Assembly (NCBI GenBank): GCA_026708645.1
Contig: JAPOUM010000041.1
Location: 141,880 to 205,879, forward strand
From: Acidimicrobiaceae bacterium
GTDB taxonomy: Bacteria; Actinomycetota; Acidimicrobiia; Acidimicrobiales; Aldehydirespiratoraceae
Length of the DNA: 64,000 bases
Reading direction: 5' to 3'
Part shown: one piece after another, positions 8,904 to 19,200 of the stretch
Layout of the letters: every line of letters begins with the position of its first letter
How positions within the stretch are numbered: the first letter of the stretch is position 1
The notes under the pieces: generated by a model
Database searches by the model: none
The model's input: the letters and a program-made list of their open reading frames with translations, nothing else
Told to the model about the DNA's origin: nothing
Translations under genes and position numbers: made by a program

Positions 8904-11426
8904 CTAGCCCCGAAGTCGAGCCCCGGTTCGCTTCGACACCTCTGCGACGCAGCGCTCACGCACTTCGGCCACCTCGGCGTCGGTGAGGGTGCGGTCGTCC
9001 GCCTGGAACTGGAGCTGGTAGGTGAGGCCTCGCCAGCCTTGCTCCACCCCCGGGCCTCGATACACGTCGAACAATTCGACTCGGGCCAGAAGCTTGCCGG
9101 CCGCTGTCTTCATGGCCCGCTCCAGCTGAGCCGAAGCTGCCTTCTCAGCAGCCACGAAAGCCAGGTCGATGCGGCTCGGCGGGAATTTGCTGACCGGGCG
9201 GTAACGCCGTCGCGCCCTGGGACCGTCGAGCAGTTCCTGCAGATCGAGCTGCAACCACGCCACTCGCCCCTCTATGCCGGCGGCTTCGAGCACCTCGGGA
9301 TGTATTTCACCCACCACGCCGCGCACCCGCCCGGCGACCGCCACCTCGGCCGAGCGATGCGGATGCAGACCCGGCGGCGCGGCCGTGCGCAACTCCACGG
9401 CGGGCAGCGACAGCGCCTCGGTCAGCAGATCGAGCACCGCGACCGCGGCAGGCGCTTCGGCGCCGGACTGCGCCACCGCCAGATGCTCGCGCTCGTCGGG
9501 CAGCAGTTCGCCGTCTCGGGCATCCAGATAGACGTGGCTGATCTCGAACAAACCGACGTCGCGGTTGAAGCGGCGCTGGTTGTATGCCAGAGCCCGCAGC
9601 TGACCCGGCAGAAGCGACGGCGCCAGCATCGACTCGCGTTCGTCCACCGGGTTGGCGAGGGTTATGGCGCCGCTGTTGAGACCGGCGGCGGCCAGAGCCT
9701 CGGGCGCCACGAACGGCATGGTCTGAGCTTCGAAGAATCCCGCGCCCACCAGCACCTCGCGCACCAGCCGCCGGTCCTTCTGATACGGCGACAGCCCGCC
9801 CGCCTCGTTGGCAGTGACCACGGTGCGGGCGATGTTCTCGTAGCCGTGGAGCCGGGCCACCTCTTCGGCGACGTCGGTCTCGGTGGCGGTGTCCCAACGC
9901 CAGGTCGGGACGATCACCTTCAGCACGGCCTCGGCTGCCTCAGCGACTTCGTCGGCGCCGGCAGCTCCGACAGCTGAGCTAATACCAGCAACTTCGTCGG
10001 CGCCGGCGACTCCGGCATCTGAGCCGCCGCTTTCGGAGTCTCCGAGCGGATCCGCCTCGAAACCGATGGACCGCAGATGCGCGGCCATCTGCCGGGCGCT
10101 GAGTCCGGTGCCGAGCAGGCGGTTGACCCGCTGCACCCGCACCGTCACAGCGTCTCGCCGCGGCACTTCGCCACGCTCGTCGATCACTCCCGGCACTGCT
10201 TCGGCGCCCAGAGTCGAGGCCAGATGCACGAAGCGGTTCATGCAGCGCACCATGTTGTCGCCCCAGTCGGCGCCGCGGCGGAACCTGGTGGCGGCCTCGC
10301 TGGACAGATTGAGGCGCTTGGCTGTGCGAGATATCGACGGGGGATCCCACCACGCCATCTCCACCAGCACTTCGCTGGTGTCGGCGCTGACTTCGGTGGA
10401 AGCGCCGCCCATCACTCCGGCGATGCTGATCACGCTGTCGTCGCCGTCGGTGATCACCCCGTCGCCCGCAGCGAGGCTGCGCTCGGCGCCGTCGAGCGTC
10501 TTGATGATTTCGCCGTCACGGGCTCGGCGCACCCCGAGCCGCGCTCCGGCCACTCTCTCCAGGTCGAAGGCGTGGCTCGGCTGTCCCAGCTCGAGCATCA
10601 CATAGTTGGAGATGTCGACGACGCAGTTGATGGGCCTCATCCCCAGCGCGGTCAGCCGAGCGGCCAGCCATGCCGGCGAGGGCCCCTGCGGCACATTGCG
10701 CAGCAGCCGCGCCATGAAGCGTCCGCACAGCGAGGGATCCTCGATCTCCACGGACACTGGGAGGCCCGCGACAAGGTCCGTGCCGCTGCCCGCGGCGCTC
10801 GACGACCAGTCGGGCGGCTCGAACGCCACACCGAGACCCGCGGCCATGTCACGAGCGACTCCCATCACCGACAAGGCGTCTGGACGGTTGGCGCCGACCT
10901 CCAGATCCCAGAGAACGTCGGCCGTCAAGCCGAGCGCCTCGCCCAAGGGAGCGCCCACCGGCACTGAGCCGGATTCATGCTCTCCGGCGTCGCCGAGACG
11001 GTCGTTGAGGATCATGATGCCTTCGCCGTCGGCGCCCAGTCCGAGTTCCTGCTCAGAGCAGCACATGCCCTCGGAGGCCTGTCCGCGCATCTTGCGGCTC
11101 GCTATCTCCATGCCGTTGGGCATGACCGTGCCGACCCGGGCCAGCGGGATCAGATCGCCGACCGCCATGTTGAAAGCTCCGCAGCAAACCTGCAGCGTGG
11201 CGCCTGAACCGTCGTCCACCTCGACGAGCTGTATACGGTCCGCGTCGGGATGCTGTCGCAGGTCCAGCACCTTGCCGACCACCACGCCGTCGGGCGGTGA
11301 ACCGGTCACTGTGACGCTCTCCACGGCCAAGCCCAGGCCCGTGAGCACGTCGCTGATCGTGTCCGTGTCGGCAGCGTCGCCGATGTCGGGCGCGAACTCT
11401 CTGAGCCACGACAACAGAACCTTCAT
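8904..11426 (-). CDS. pheT: phenylalanine--tRNA ligase beta subunit
   Basis: The large subunit of the alpha2-beta2 phenylalanyl-tRNA synthetase, 840 residues, starting MKVLLSWLREF at an ATG. It shows the N-terminal tRNA-binding/EMAP-like domain (VVVGKVLDLRQHPDADRIQL, about 47-66), the B3/B4 editing region, B5, and a C-terminal anticodon-binding FDX-ACB domain (SKFPPSRIDLAFV). A low-complexity segment around residue 480 carries a 45-bp in-frame tandem repeat (AGADEVA twice). It sits downstream of pheS with a 224-nt gap (11427-11650) in which I see no gene. Confidence 0.97.
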   Translation of the reverse strand: MKVLLSWLREFAPDIGDAADTDTISDVLTGLGLAVESVTVTGSPPDGVVVGKVLDLRQHPDADRIQLVEVDDGSGATLQVCCGAFNMAVGDLIPLARVGTVMPNGMEIASRKMRGQASEGMCCSEQELGLGADGEGIMILNDRLGDAGEHESGSVPVGAPLGEALGLTADVLWDLEVGANRPDALSVMGVARDMAAGLGVAFEPPDWSSSAAGSGTDLVAGLPVSVEIEDPSLCGRFMARLLRNVPQGPSPAWLAARLTALGMRPINCVVDISNYVMLELGQPSHAFDLERVAGARLGVRRARDGEIIKTLDGAERSLAAGDGVITDGDDSVISIAGVMGGASTEVSADTSEVLVEMAWWDPPSISRTAKRLNLSSEAATRFRRGADWGDNMVRCMNRFVHLASTLGAEAVPGVIDERGEVPRRDAVTVRVQRVNRLLGTGLSARQMAAHLRSIGFEADPLGDSESGGSDAGVAGADEVAGISSAVGAAGADEVAEAAEAVLKVIVPTWRWDTATETDVAEEVARLHGYENIARTVVTANEAGGLSPYQKDRRLVREVLVGAGFFEAQTMPFVAPEALAAAGLNSGAITLANPVDERESMLAPSLLPGQLRALAYNQRRFNRDVGLFEISHVYLDARDGELLPDEREHLAVAQSGAEAPAAVAVLDLLTEALSLPAVELRTAAPPGLHPHRSAEVAVAGRVRGVVGEIHPEVLEAAGIEGRVAWLQLDLQELLDGPRARRRYRPVSKFPPSRIDLAFVAAEKAASAQLERAMKTAAGKLLARVELFDVYRGPGVEQGWRGLTYQLQFQADDRTLTDAEVAEVRERCVAEVSKRTGARLRG

Positions 11427-11650
11427 GACGGGTTTGCCTCCATGCTCATGCCGCAGCGCCGAACAGGCCGGCGAGCCGACACGAGCGACACGAGCGAAAC
11501 CGCGACCTCATCAGCCTTTGCTGCCCCCGTGCGCTCCGAGCCCGCTGCGGACCGCGACCGCCGCGAAAAGCCGCTGACTATCGCCTGCCTTGCCGCGACG
11601 AGTCCGCACTCGGCGACGCTGTTGCTTGTGGCCGGGATTTCTCGCATGGT

Positions 11651-12709
11651 TCAGAACTGGCTCAGGAAACGGACGTCGTTGTTGACGAACTCGCGGATGT
11701 CGTCGATTTCGTGGCGCATCACCGCCAGGCGGTCGATGCCGAAACCGAAGGCGAATCCCTGCCACTCCTCGGGGTCGATCCCGCAGTTGCGCAACACGTT
11801 GGGATGCACCATCCCGCAGCCGCCGAGCTCCAGCCAGGACCCGTCGGGACGGGAGATGTCGAACTCGGCCGAGGGCTCCGTGAACGGGAAGTAGGACGGG
11901 CGCAGCCGGGTCTCGACGTCGCGCCCGAACAGTGCTCCGACGAAGGTGTTGATGGTGCCGGCCAGGTCGCCCAGGTTGATGTCGCGGTCGATGGCCAGAC
12001 CCTCGATCTGGTTGAAGGCGGGCAGGTGGGTGGCGTCGGCGGTGTCGGTTCGGAAAGTACGTCCGGGCGCGACGACGTAGATCGGCGGTTCGCGGTTCTC
12101 CATCGTGCGGATCTGCACCGGCGAGGTGTGCGACCGCAGCATCACTTCCTCGGGCTCGCCGAGGTTCACGAAAATCGTGTCGAAACTGCCGCGGGCGGGA
12201 TGCCAGTCGGGAATGTTGAGAGCCTCGAAGTTGTACCAGGCGCTCTCGACTTCGGGGCCTTCCTCCACGCTGTACCCCATGCCCACGAACACGTCTTCGA
12301 GTCGGTAGCGGGCTGCGGTCACAGGATGTATCCGGCCCCGGCTCAGCGCCGTGCTTCGGGGCAGACGCTCGGTCAGGTCGAGACGCTCCGCTGCGTAGCG
12401 GTCGTCGTTGTCGTCCGCTGCGCCGAGACGCTCTCGGGCCGCCGCGACCGCGGACTCGATCCGGGCGCGGGCTTCGTTCAGGCGCCTGCCGGCGGCGGCC
12501 CGCTCGGCCGGGTCCAGTGCGCCGATCCGGCTTTTGGCTTCAGCCAGAGGGCCGCTTCGGTTCAGCAGCCTGCGCTCCAGAGCCGCGACGGTTTCAAGGT
12601 CGGCGGCCGCTTCGAGTTGCGTCGTCGCGGCGGCTGCCGTCTCCTCGACGCCGCCCATGCCGTCAGCCAGGCCTTCAGCGATGCTGTCAGCGCCTTGCTC
12701 GTCAGTCAT
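11651..12709 (-). CDS. pheS: phenylalanine--tRNA ligase alpha subunit
   Basis: The catalytic subunit of phenylalanyl-tRNA synthetase, 352 residues from the ATG at 12707-12709 (MTDEQGADSIAEG). After an N-terminal coiled-coil region come class II motifs: PVTAARYRLEDVFVGMGY, FDTIFVNLGEPEEVMLRSHTSP (as two blocks), RTFRTDTADATH and GLAIDRDINLGDL, then the C-terminal motif 3 FGFGIDRLAVMRH. The start overlaps the upstream rRNA methyltransferase stop by 8 nt. The longer upstream frame is shadow. Confidence 0.97.
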   Translation of the reverse strand: MTDEQGADSIAEGLADGMGGVEETAAAATTQLEAAADLETVAALERRLLNRSGPLAEAKSRIGALDPAERAAAGRRLNEARARIESAVAAARERLGAADDNDDRYAAERLDLTERLPRSTALSRGRIHPVTAARYRLEDVFVGMGYSVEEGPEVESAWYNFEALNIPDWHPARGSFDTIFVNLGEPEEVMLRSHTSPVQIRTMENREPPIYVVAPGRTFRTDTADATHLPAFNQIEGLAIDRDINLGDLAGTINTFVGALFGRDVETRLRPSYFPFTEPSAEFDISRPDGSWLELGGCGMVHPNVLRNCGIDPEEWQGFAFGFGIDRLAVMRHEIDDIREFVNNDVRFLSQF

Positions 12710-13886
12710 CGCAGGCAAGGCTAGAGCGCCCGCCGGTGGGCTGAGCGCGCCCGCGCCGGTACTCGAAAGCCAGCAGCGTGGCGGCCATGGCGACGTTGAG
12801 CGACTCGGTTTCGCCCGCCAGCGGGATGCGCGCCCGCTGATCCGCCTGCAAACCGTCGTGCAGGCCGTGCGCTTCCGACCCGAGCACCAGAGCCACCGGC
12901 CCCTGATCCCCGGCGAGCACGCCGCTGTCGTGATCCTCGCCCTGATGAGCGTCGGCTGCCACGATCCTGGCGCCGGCACTGCGAAGCTGCGCCAAGACCG
13001 CTGCCGCCGCAGTCGCTGCGCCCGAAGAGCCCGACGAGCCTGAAGAGCCTGACGAATCCGGCGAGCCTGAAGAGCCTGATGAGTGCGTCGTATGCTCAGC
13101 GCTGATCTCGTCAGGGTTGGTCGCTGCGCCTGAAAAGCCTGACGCGGCTGAGCCTGATGAGTCCAGCGGGCGTGTCCGCGCCTGCACGACGGGCACTCTC
13201 AGCACCGACCCGGCCGAGGCTCTCACTGCTTTGGGCGCCCACGGATCGGCGCCGCCGACTGCCACCACACATCTTGCGGCGCAAGCCTCAGCCGTGCGGA
13301 TGATGGTGCCGGTGTTGCCGGGATCAGCCACATCCACCAGCACCAGCACCAAGTCATCTGGCGCCAGCACAGCCGGAACAGCCGCCTGCGGCCTGTCCAC
13401 GAGCATCAGCAGCGGCTGCGGGTTCACAGAAGGCGCCAGCGAACGGAACGCCTGCTCGTTCACCACCATCACTTTGTCAGCGAACGCGTCACCGGCCATC
13501 ACATTGCCGGCACCCGCATCGCCGCCGCCTACATTGCTCACGCAGCCAGAGGCGCCGGCAGATTTGCCGGCAGAGTCGTCGGCGCCGCCGGGGAGCACCC
13601 GTCGCAGTATCTCCGACACCGCCGGCGTGCTCAGCGCCGAATCTATGGTCACCACCAGAGAGGGCTCGATCCCGGCTGCCAGAGCCTCCGAGGCGATCCT
13701 CGGGCCTTCGAGAACCACGACGGGCGCGCTCGGCGCACGACGGCGCAGCAGCCGTCGCAGCTCGCTGACCCGCCGGTTGCGCGGTCCCAGCGCCTGCTGC
13801 GCTGCAAGCATTCGCATCGGCGCCGGACCCGGTCGTTCGCTACTCAGCGCTCGTCCCGTGTGCGGCGGCATCGACGCATGTGTCAT
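12702..13886 (-). CDS. TrmH/SpoU-family RNA 2'-O-methyltransferase
   Basis: A SpoU-class (SPOUT) 2'-O-ribose methyltransferase, probably acting on rRNA; actinobacterial tsnR sits at this position between rplT and pheS. The N-terminus (PRNRRVSELRRLLRRR) is the usual substrate-binding domain. The three SPOUT motifs are LVDVADPGNTGTIIRTAEA, VALVLGSEAHGL and IPLAGETESLNVAMAATLLA. Two low-complexity insertions, a Gly/Ala/Asp stretch and a Ser-Gly run (SSGSSG type), lengthen it to 394 residues. The first ATG (13884-13886) is used here, but MRMLAAQQALG 24 codons later fits the family start better. A duplicated start region lies just upstream. Confidence 0.9.
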   Translation of the reverse strand: MTHASMPPHTGRALSSERPGPAPMRMLAAQQALGPRNRRVSELRRLLRRRAPSAPVVVLEGPRIASEALAAGIEPSLVVTIDSALSTPAVSEILRRVLPGGADDSAGKSAGASGCVSNVGGGDAGAGNVMAGDAFADKVMVVNEQAFRSLAPSVNPQPLLMLVDRPQAAVPAVLAPDDLVLVLVDVADPGNTGTIIRTAEACAARCVVAVGGADPWAPKAVRASAGSVLRVPVVQARTRPLDSSGSAASGFSGAATNPDEISAEHTTHSSGSSGSPDSSGSSGSSGSSGAATAAAAVLAQLRSAGARIVAADAHQGEDHDSGVLAGDQGPVALVLGSEAHGLHDGLQADQRARIPLAGETESLNVAMAATLLAFEYRRGRAQPTGGRSSLACDD

Positions 13887-13967
13887 TCAGCGGGCAAGGC
13901 ACGGGGCCGCCGTCACGCTGCGCTCGTCCCGTGTTCGGCGGCATCGACTGTTCGGCGGCATCGACAT
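13849..13967 (-). repeat. duplicated start region of the rRNA methyltransferase with 26-codon leader ORF
   Basis: The segment TCGTCCCGTGTGCGGCGGCA at 13851 recurs at 13924 as TCGTCCCGTGTTCGGCGGCA, a 73-bp period; a further 17-bp partial copy follows. On the minus strand the upstream copy opens a leader ORF at 13887-13967, starting MSMPPNSRCRRTRD. Its TGA directly abuts the gene's ATG (TGAATG). The genuine start encodes the related MTHASMPPHTGRA. Coupled translation is inference. Confidence 0.7.
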
Positions 13968-14057
13968 TTACCAAGCGGCTAAGCGCCGAACTCGGTCCTG
14001 TGCTACTCAGCGCGTGCCCGCGACTCGGCTAGCGGCGCCAGGCGGCTGCGGCCCGTC

Positions 14058-14468
14058 TCAGCCGGCAGACCCTGCAGCAGCCCCCACCGCCGGTTGCTTC
14101 TCAGCAGCAGCCCCCGCGGCCGCCTCTTCGGCGGTCGCGACTAAAGCGGCGAAAGCCTCGGGGTCATGCACCGCCAGATCAGCGAGGATCTTGCGGTCGA
14201 CCTCCACACCGGCGAGTTTCAGCCCGGCGATGAAACGGCTGTATGAGACGCCCCGCTGGCGGCAGGCGGCGTTGATGCGCTGGATCCACAACCGGCGGAA
14301 GTCTTGCTTGCGGGCTTTGCGGTCACGGAAGGCGTAGTTGCCCGAGTGCATGAGCTGCTCGTTGGCAGCGCGCCATGACCGGCTCTTGTTGCCGTAATAA
14401 CCCTTGGCTCGCGCCATCACCTCGCGGCGGCGACGACGGGACTGGACGGGACGCTTCACTCTTGCCAT
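14058..14468 (-). CDS. rplT: 50S ribosomal protein L20
   Basis: Ribosomal protein L20 binds 23S rRNA early in 50S assembly. The start [20 protein letters not shown], then [20 protein letters not shown] and [16 protein letters not shown], are diagnostic. At 136 residues it is about 15-20 longer than usual because of an Ala-rich C-terminal tail ([13 protein letters not shown]). It follows rpmI in the conserved infC-rpmI-rplT operon. Confidence 0.98.
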   Translation of the reverse strand: MARVKRPVQSRRRRREVMARAKGYYGNKSRSWRAANEQLMHSGNYAFRDRKARKQDFRRLWIQRINAACRQRGVSYSRFIAGLKLAGVEVDRKILADLAVHDPEAFAALVATAEEAAAGAAAEKQPAVGAAAGSAG

Positions 14469-14602
14469 CGAGGTGTCACTTTCACTTTAATGATGTCTTG
14501 TAATGATGTCGTGTGCGGCTTGGTGTGCCTGGGGCTTCGCTCTGCTTGGGACTGCGTTCAGCGGGCAAGGTCGGCAGCGGCGGGAGCGGCGGCGTTCGAG
14601 GG

Positions 14603-14794
14603 TCACAGGCCCAGGTCGCGCAGCATCCGCTCGTCTGACGACGACACTCCGGACGGGCCTCGCAGCTGGCGCTTGCGCTTGGGGGACTTCTTCTCGAGGA
14701 TGTGGTTCTTGTTGGCGCGGCGGCGGCGCAGCTTGCCGGTGCCGGTGCGCCGGAAACGCTTGGCGGCGCCTCTGTGTGTCTTCATCTTGGGCAT
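14603..14794 (-). CDS. rpmI: 50S ribosomal protein L35
   Basis: Small basic 50S protein of 63 residues: [20 protein letters not shown], then [18 protein letters not shown]. The start and length are those of the family. It lies between infC and rplT. The 134-nt gap to rplT contains a short repeat (AATGATGTCTTGT and AATGATGTCGTGT, 14489-14514) and no further gene. Confidence 0.98.
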   Translation of the reverse strand: MPKMKTHRGAAKRFRRTGTGKLRRRRANKNHILEKKSPKRKRQLRGPSGVSSSDERMLRDLGL

Positions 14795-14832
14795 GGTCGT
14801 CTCTGCTTGATCCTTACCTTGCGGTCCGAGGG

Positions 14833-15435
14833 TCAGTCGGCGCTGCCGGCCTGGAGCGTCTCGCCGCCTGCTAGCGCAGCTTCGGCTTCGAGTCTACGGC
14901 GATGCCGGGCCTGCGCCTGCTTGTCGGGCGCCAGCACCATGACCATGTTGCGACCGTCTTGGCGGGGCTGGAATTCGACCTTGCCGACATGCTCCACGGT
15001 GGCGGCCACATCGTCGAGGATCTTCTTGCCAAGTTCGGGATGCTGAACTTCGCGTCCCCGGAACATGATCGTCACCTTGACCTTGTTGCCTTCGCCCAAG
15101 AACTTCTCGACTCTGCGGGTCTTGGTGTCGAAGTCGCCCTTGCCGATCTTGGGCCGGTACTTCATCTCCTTGACCGAGACGTTGGACGCCTTCTTGCGTG
15201 ACTCCTTGGCCCGCTGCGCCGTCTCGTACTTGAACTTGCCGTAGTCCATGATGCGGCAGACGGGCGGGTTGGCGTTCTCGGCCACCTCCACAAGGTCACG
15301 ACCCGCTGTGCGGGCCAAGTTCAGCGCCTCCTGAAGCGTCCTGATGCCGATCTGTTGACCGTCCTCGCCTACGAGGCGCACTTCGACGGCTCGGATCTGG
15401 TCGTTGATGTTGGGCTCTTCGCCTGGCGGTGCTAT
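14833..15435 (-). CDS. infC: translation initiation factor IF-3, apparent AUA start
   Basis: IF-3 binds the 30S subunit and checks the start codon. The conserved N-terminal phrase [20 protein letters not shown] lies upstream of the first standard start (a GTG at 15379-15381), so that start would remove conserved residues. Reading back, the frame meets TGA after only ACG, GCG and ATA. The ATA at 15433-15435 has a GAGGAG ribosome-binding site 8 nt upstream and gives [16 protein letters not shown], 200 residues. Non-AUG starts with autoregulation are established for infC in E. coli (AUU). Motifs [14 protein letters not shown] and [15 protein letters not shown] confirm identity. Confidence 0.93.
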   Translation of the reverse strand: MAPPGEEPNINDQIRAVEVRLVGEDGQQIGIRTLQEALNLARTAGRDLVEVAENANPPVCRIMDYGKFKYETAQRAKESRKKASNVSVKEMKYRPKIGKGDFDTKTRRVEKFLGEGNKVKVTIMFRGREVQHPELGKKILDDVAATVEHVGKVEFQPRQDGRNMVMVLAPDKQAQARHRRRLEAEAALAGGETLQAGSAD

Positions 15436-15450
15436 CGCCGTTCACTCCTC
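15433..15450 (-). promoter_or_regulatory. Shine-Dalgarno and AUA start codon of infC
   Basis: On the minus strand GAGGAGT (15444-15450) is followed by 8 nt and then ATA (15433-15435). An in-frame TGA lies just before, leaving no ATG, GTG or TTG that would keep the conserved IF-3 N-terminus. By analogy with E. coli, excess IF-3 would repress its own translation from this codon. Confidence 0.7.
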
Positions 15451-15592
15451 GTGAGCACGGAACCTCCGAATTCGTAGCGGCACGCCCCGGCCGGGGCTGG
15501 GACGATGTCCGCTTGGGTTGACCGCGGTAGGGTAGCAGCCGGCTGCGGCAAGTGGCCATGCACATTTGCGAGCGTGAGCCGGAGGTGTTCGA

Positions 15593-16132
15593 TTGAGCAC
15601 GCTGTGGACCCCCGGAGGGGAAGTACCTGTAGACGACGGGCGGACGGGCGCCGCTGGCGGTGACGCGGCTGGCGGCGTGTCCCGAGACGCTCTCAGCGAC
15701 GCCATGGACGCCGCCGGGGTCTCGCTCGCGGATTTGGATCTGGACAGCCTCTCGCCGGAGGAGCGCGCCCAAGCCGAGGCTTACGTGCGCGAGATGGCCG
15801 AGTCGCGTGAGCGGCTCAAGTCCGTGCCCGCGGCGGTGGTGATCGCCAACCACGCGATGGGCGTCTACGAGCTGGCCGCGCTGCATCTGTCGAGCCAACC
15901 GCCGAACTTCGCCGAGGCGACTGTGGCGATCGACGCGCTGGGGGTGCTGCTCGACGGGATGCAAGGCCGCTTCGGCGAGTCCGAGCCAACCCTGCGCGAA
16001 GCCAGATCGCAGCTGCAGATGGCCTTCGTGCAACTCAAGAACAGCGCCGACTCTCAGCCTGCTCCCCGCCCCTCAACTCCAGGCGAAGCCGACACGGGCG
16101 CCGATCCCGTCGACGATTCCGATCCTGCGTAA
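15593..16132 (+). CDS. DUF1844-containing protein
   Basis: A 179-residue protein of unknown function related to DUF1844 proteins, which often sit near infC in actinobacteria. The conserved helical part is AVVIANHAMGVYELAALHLS, then AIDALGVLLDGMQGRFGE, around residues 80-130. A TTG start is supported by GGAGG ending 7 nt upstream. It is divergent from infC, so promoters for both lie in 15451-15592. A diverged copy of its coding stretch 15928-15984 reappears at 22901-22957, on the far side of the hsd cassette. Confidence 0.8.
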   Translation: MSTLWTPGGEVPVDDGRTGAAGGDAAGGVSRDALSDAMDAAGVSLADLDLDSLSPEERAQAEAYVREMAESRERLKSVPAAVVIANHAMGVYELAALHLSSQPPNFAEATVAIDALGVLLDGMQGRFGESEPTLREARSQLQMAFVQLKNSADSQPAPRPSTPGEADTGADPVDDSDPA

Positions 16133-16165
16133 GGCCCAACGCCAGACACCAGCGACACAGAAACC

Positions 16166-16229
16166 GCCTGACCCCGCTGGACTCTGACCCAGCGCCAGAC
16201 CTGTCATCGCAGATCCAATTAATCAGAAA
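16166..16229. repeat. left copy of an imperfect repeat flanking 16.2-24.8 kb
   Basis: Downstream of the DUF1844 gene, GCCTGACCCCGCTGGACT and, after a ~24-bp extra segment, CAATTAATCAGAAA recur at 24769-24813 as GCCTGACCCAGCCGGACT and CAATCAATCAGAAA. The two sites bracket hsdRSM, the ASCH gene and the XRE/ImmA-DUF4411 pair, and could be remnants of one ancestral junction. Confidence 0.5.
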
Positions 16230-16232
16230 CAG

Positions 16233-19200
16233 CTAGGAGCCACAGAATGCATCTGGTTGGGGGCGAGCGGGTTCGGCTGTGACAGTGTCGTAGACGCTTT
16301 CGCCGTTGTTTTGGTAGCTGACGTAGATGTGATCGAAAATGATGTCGACTTTGCGGTCGAACAGTTCGGGGCCGTAGACCTCGGGCAGTTCGGCGTCGAG
16401 CACGTCTTTGACGGCGACCTTCACGGCTGAACGGGTCTGCTGGCGGCGCTTCCAGTCCAGCACGAGCTTGTCCTCGACTCGCTCCAGCAGCTTGCGGGCC
16501 GCGCCTCGCACCGCGATCGCTTCGGCTTTGGTCAGTTCCGGCTCTGGTTTAGTAAGCAAATCGAAGACGGCCAGCTCTGCTTCGGTGGCGCCTTCGCGGA
16601 CGGCTCGCTGCTCTTGGTCGGTCAGTTCATCGTTGATGGCTTTGAGCCGACGCAGCTGCTCTTCCAGGTTGTGGGCGCCGGCGTTGTATTCCTCGATCAG
16701 GCGCCGGAACCGGTCCGCCAGCTCCAGCAGGGTCGGGTTCTTGCGAACGGCGCTGTCGAGCCGCCCCTCCAGGTTCCGCTCGGCGGCTTTGGCCGCGGTG
16801 CGGCTGTTGTCGGCGAAACGCACCGTGAGCTGCTCGAAGTCCACCTGGTTGAGGTCGATCAGCGGATCGGCGCCACCCGAGCCGACGGCGCCCTCGATAC
16901 TCCCGGGGCCGTTGCCCGAGCGGATGATGTACTCCTTGGCGGCGACCGACCGGTCGAGCAGATCCGACACCGCGTCGGTCACCCCGCTGATGTCGGGCGC
17001 CTCGGCCGACGATTCGATCTTCGAGGCGATCTTGCGGATCACCGCCACCCAATGAGCAGCCTCCAGGGCTTCAGGGTCGGGCAGCAGCGACTTGAAGGCT
17101 TTGCGCGCCTGCCGGGCCAGTGCCACATACCGGCGACGGGTCTGCTCGTCGATCAGCAGCGCCTCGACGGCGGCTTTCTGCAAAGCCACGAACTCGAAAC
17201 CTCGCGCGGCCTCCATGGCGGCAAGGTCGACGTCGTTGTCCGCGCAGAACTCGACGACAGCGGCGAGAGCCGCCCGCAGTGCGGCGACCAGTTCGTCTTT
17301 GGGCCGCACGGGCGGATCGATACCGCCGATGCTGCTGCCGACGGCATCGCGACCAGCGGCGTAGACGGCGAGGGCTCTCTCCAGGTTGCGGAACACACCC
17401 ACATAGTCGACGATGAGACCGTTGTCCTTGTCGCCGAACACCCGGTTGGCTCGGGCGATGGTCTGCATCAGCAGGTGGTTGCGCATCGGCTTGTCGAGAT
17501 ACACCGTCGAAGTCGAAGGCGCGTCGAACCCTGTGAGCCACATGGCGCACACGAACACCAGCCGGAACGGATCGTCAGGGTTCTTGAACTTAGAGTCGAG
17601 ATCCTCGGCGATCATCCGCTTGCGGTGCTTGGCGATGTCGAGCCCGGCCGCGGCCATGTCGGCTATCTCGTTCTGGGCTTGCGACACGACCACCGCTGTG
17701 TCGGTGCCGCGCATGAACTCGATCAGCGACTCCAGGTGAGGTCGATCCCATTCGGCGGCGCCCGCCAGCTTGTCTTCGAGTTCGGCCAGACAGCGTGCCC
17801 ATTCGGCCTCCACCAAGTCGTGCATGCGCACCGCGGTCGCCTTGTCGATGGCCACGTACATGGCTTTGCCCCGGAATCCCCGGTTGACGAAGTGATGCAC
17901 CAGATCGGACGCGATCTCGGCGAGCCGCTGCGGACGGGTGATCAGCTCGTACTGCTGCGAGAAGCGGCGCGCCACCGCCTGCTCCTGTGACTCGTCGAGC
18001 GCGGCCTGCTCCAGCAGGTCTTCCAGCTCGTCGTCGAAGTGCTCGTTGGCGAGCTGCAGCTCGGGGATGCGGTTCTCGTAGTAGAGCGGCACAGTGGCGC
18101 CGTCGGAGATCGAGTCACGGAAGTTGTAGACCGACACGTAATCGCCGAACACCTGCCGGGTCTGTTCCTCGCCTGAGATGAGCGGCGTGCCGGTGAACCC
18201 CAGGAACGACGCGTTGGGAAGCGCCCGGCGCATGTTGGCGGCAAGCGTGTCGTACTGCGAGCGGTGGGCCTCGTCGGTGATCACCACGATGTCATCTCGC
18301 TCCGACAGCACCGGCATCGGCGCGCCAGCCTCGGGCGGTATGAACTTGTGGATCAGGGTGAACACGTAACGCTGGTCCTCGCTGAGCAGCTCACGCAGAT
18401 GCGCCGACGTCTCGGCGTGTACCTGCCGGCCGGAGGTGATCACCCCGGAGTCGGCGAAGTCGCCGTAGAGCTGCTCGTCGAGCTCTTTGCGGTCGGTGAC
18501 CAGCACGAAAGTCCAGTTGCCGGGCTGCTTGCGCAGCACCTTCTGGGTGAACCACAGCATCGACAGCGACTTGCCCGATCCCTGGGTGTGCCAGAACACG
18601 CCGAGGCGGCCTTGGCGTTGCCGCAGATCCCGCAGCGCTTCCAGCGAATTGTTGACCCCTAAGAACTGATGATTCTTGGCCAGCGCCTTCACCAGGCCGC
18701 CGGGCCGCTCGCTGTAGGCGACGAAGTTCTCCACCAAGTCGAGCAGTCGGCGCGGCTCACAGGCGCCTCGCAGCGCCGTTTCCAGCGACACCACGCCCTG
18801 CTCGCCCTCGGAGTTGATCTTCTTCCATTCGTTGAAATGTCCCCACGGAGCGAAGGTCGAGCCGATCAAAGTGTCGGCACCGTTGGAAAGCACCACGAAG
18901 GCGTTGCACCAGAACAGATGCGGGACCGTGTCGCGATAGTCGCGCAGGTTGGCGTCGTAGGCGCTGCGGACATTGACGTGCGAGACCTTCAACTCGATGA
19001 GCACCAGCGGGACGCCGTTGACGAACAGCACCACATCAGCTCGCCGCTTGTACATGTCGCCTGCGATCCAGAGCTGCGACACCGCCAACCAGTCGTTGGC
19101 TTCGGCGTTGTCCCAGTCGATGTAACGCACCGTGACCGTCCGGCGCCTGCCGTCGCCGCCGGTCGTGTCGATCTTCGCCCCCGACCGGAGCAGTCCGTAG

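Noticed and set aside
11427..11650. 74-codon open frame between pheS and pheT
   Set aside because: Composition is like other shadow frames, no family resemblance, and no ribosome-binding site; treated as non-coding.
16614..17990. 458-codon open frame opposite hsdR
   Set aside because: No recognisable domain, and the sense strand encodes conserved HsdR motifs throughout.
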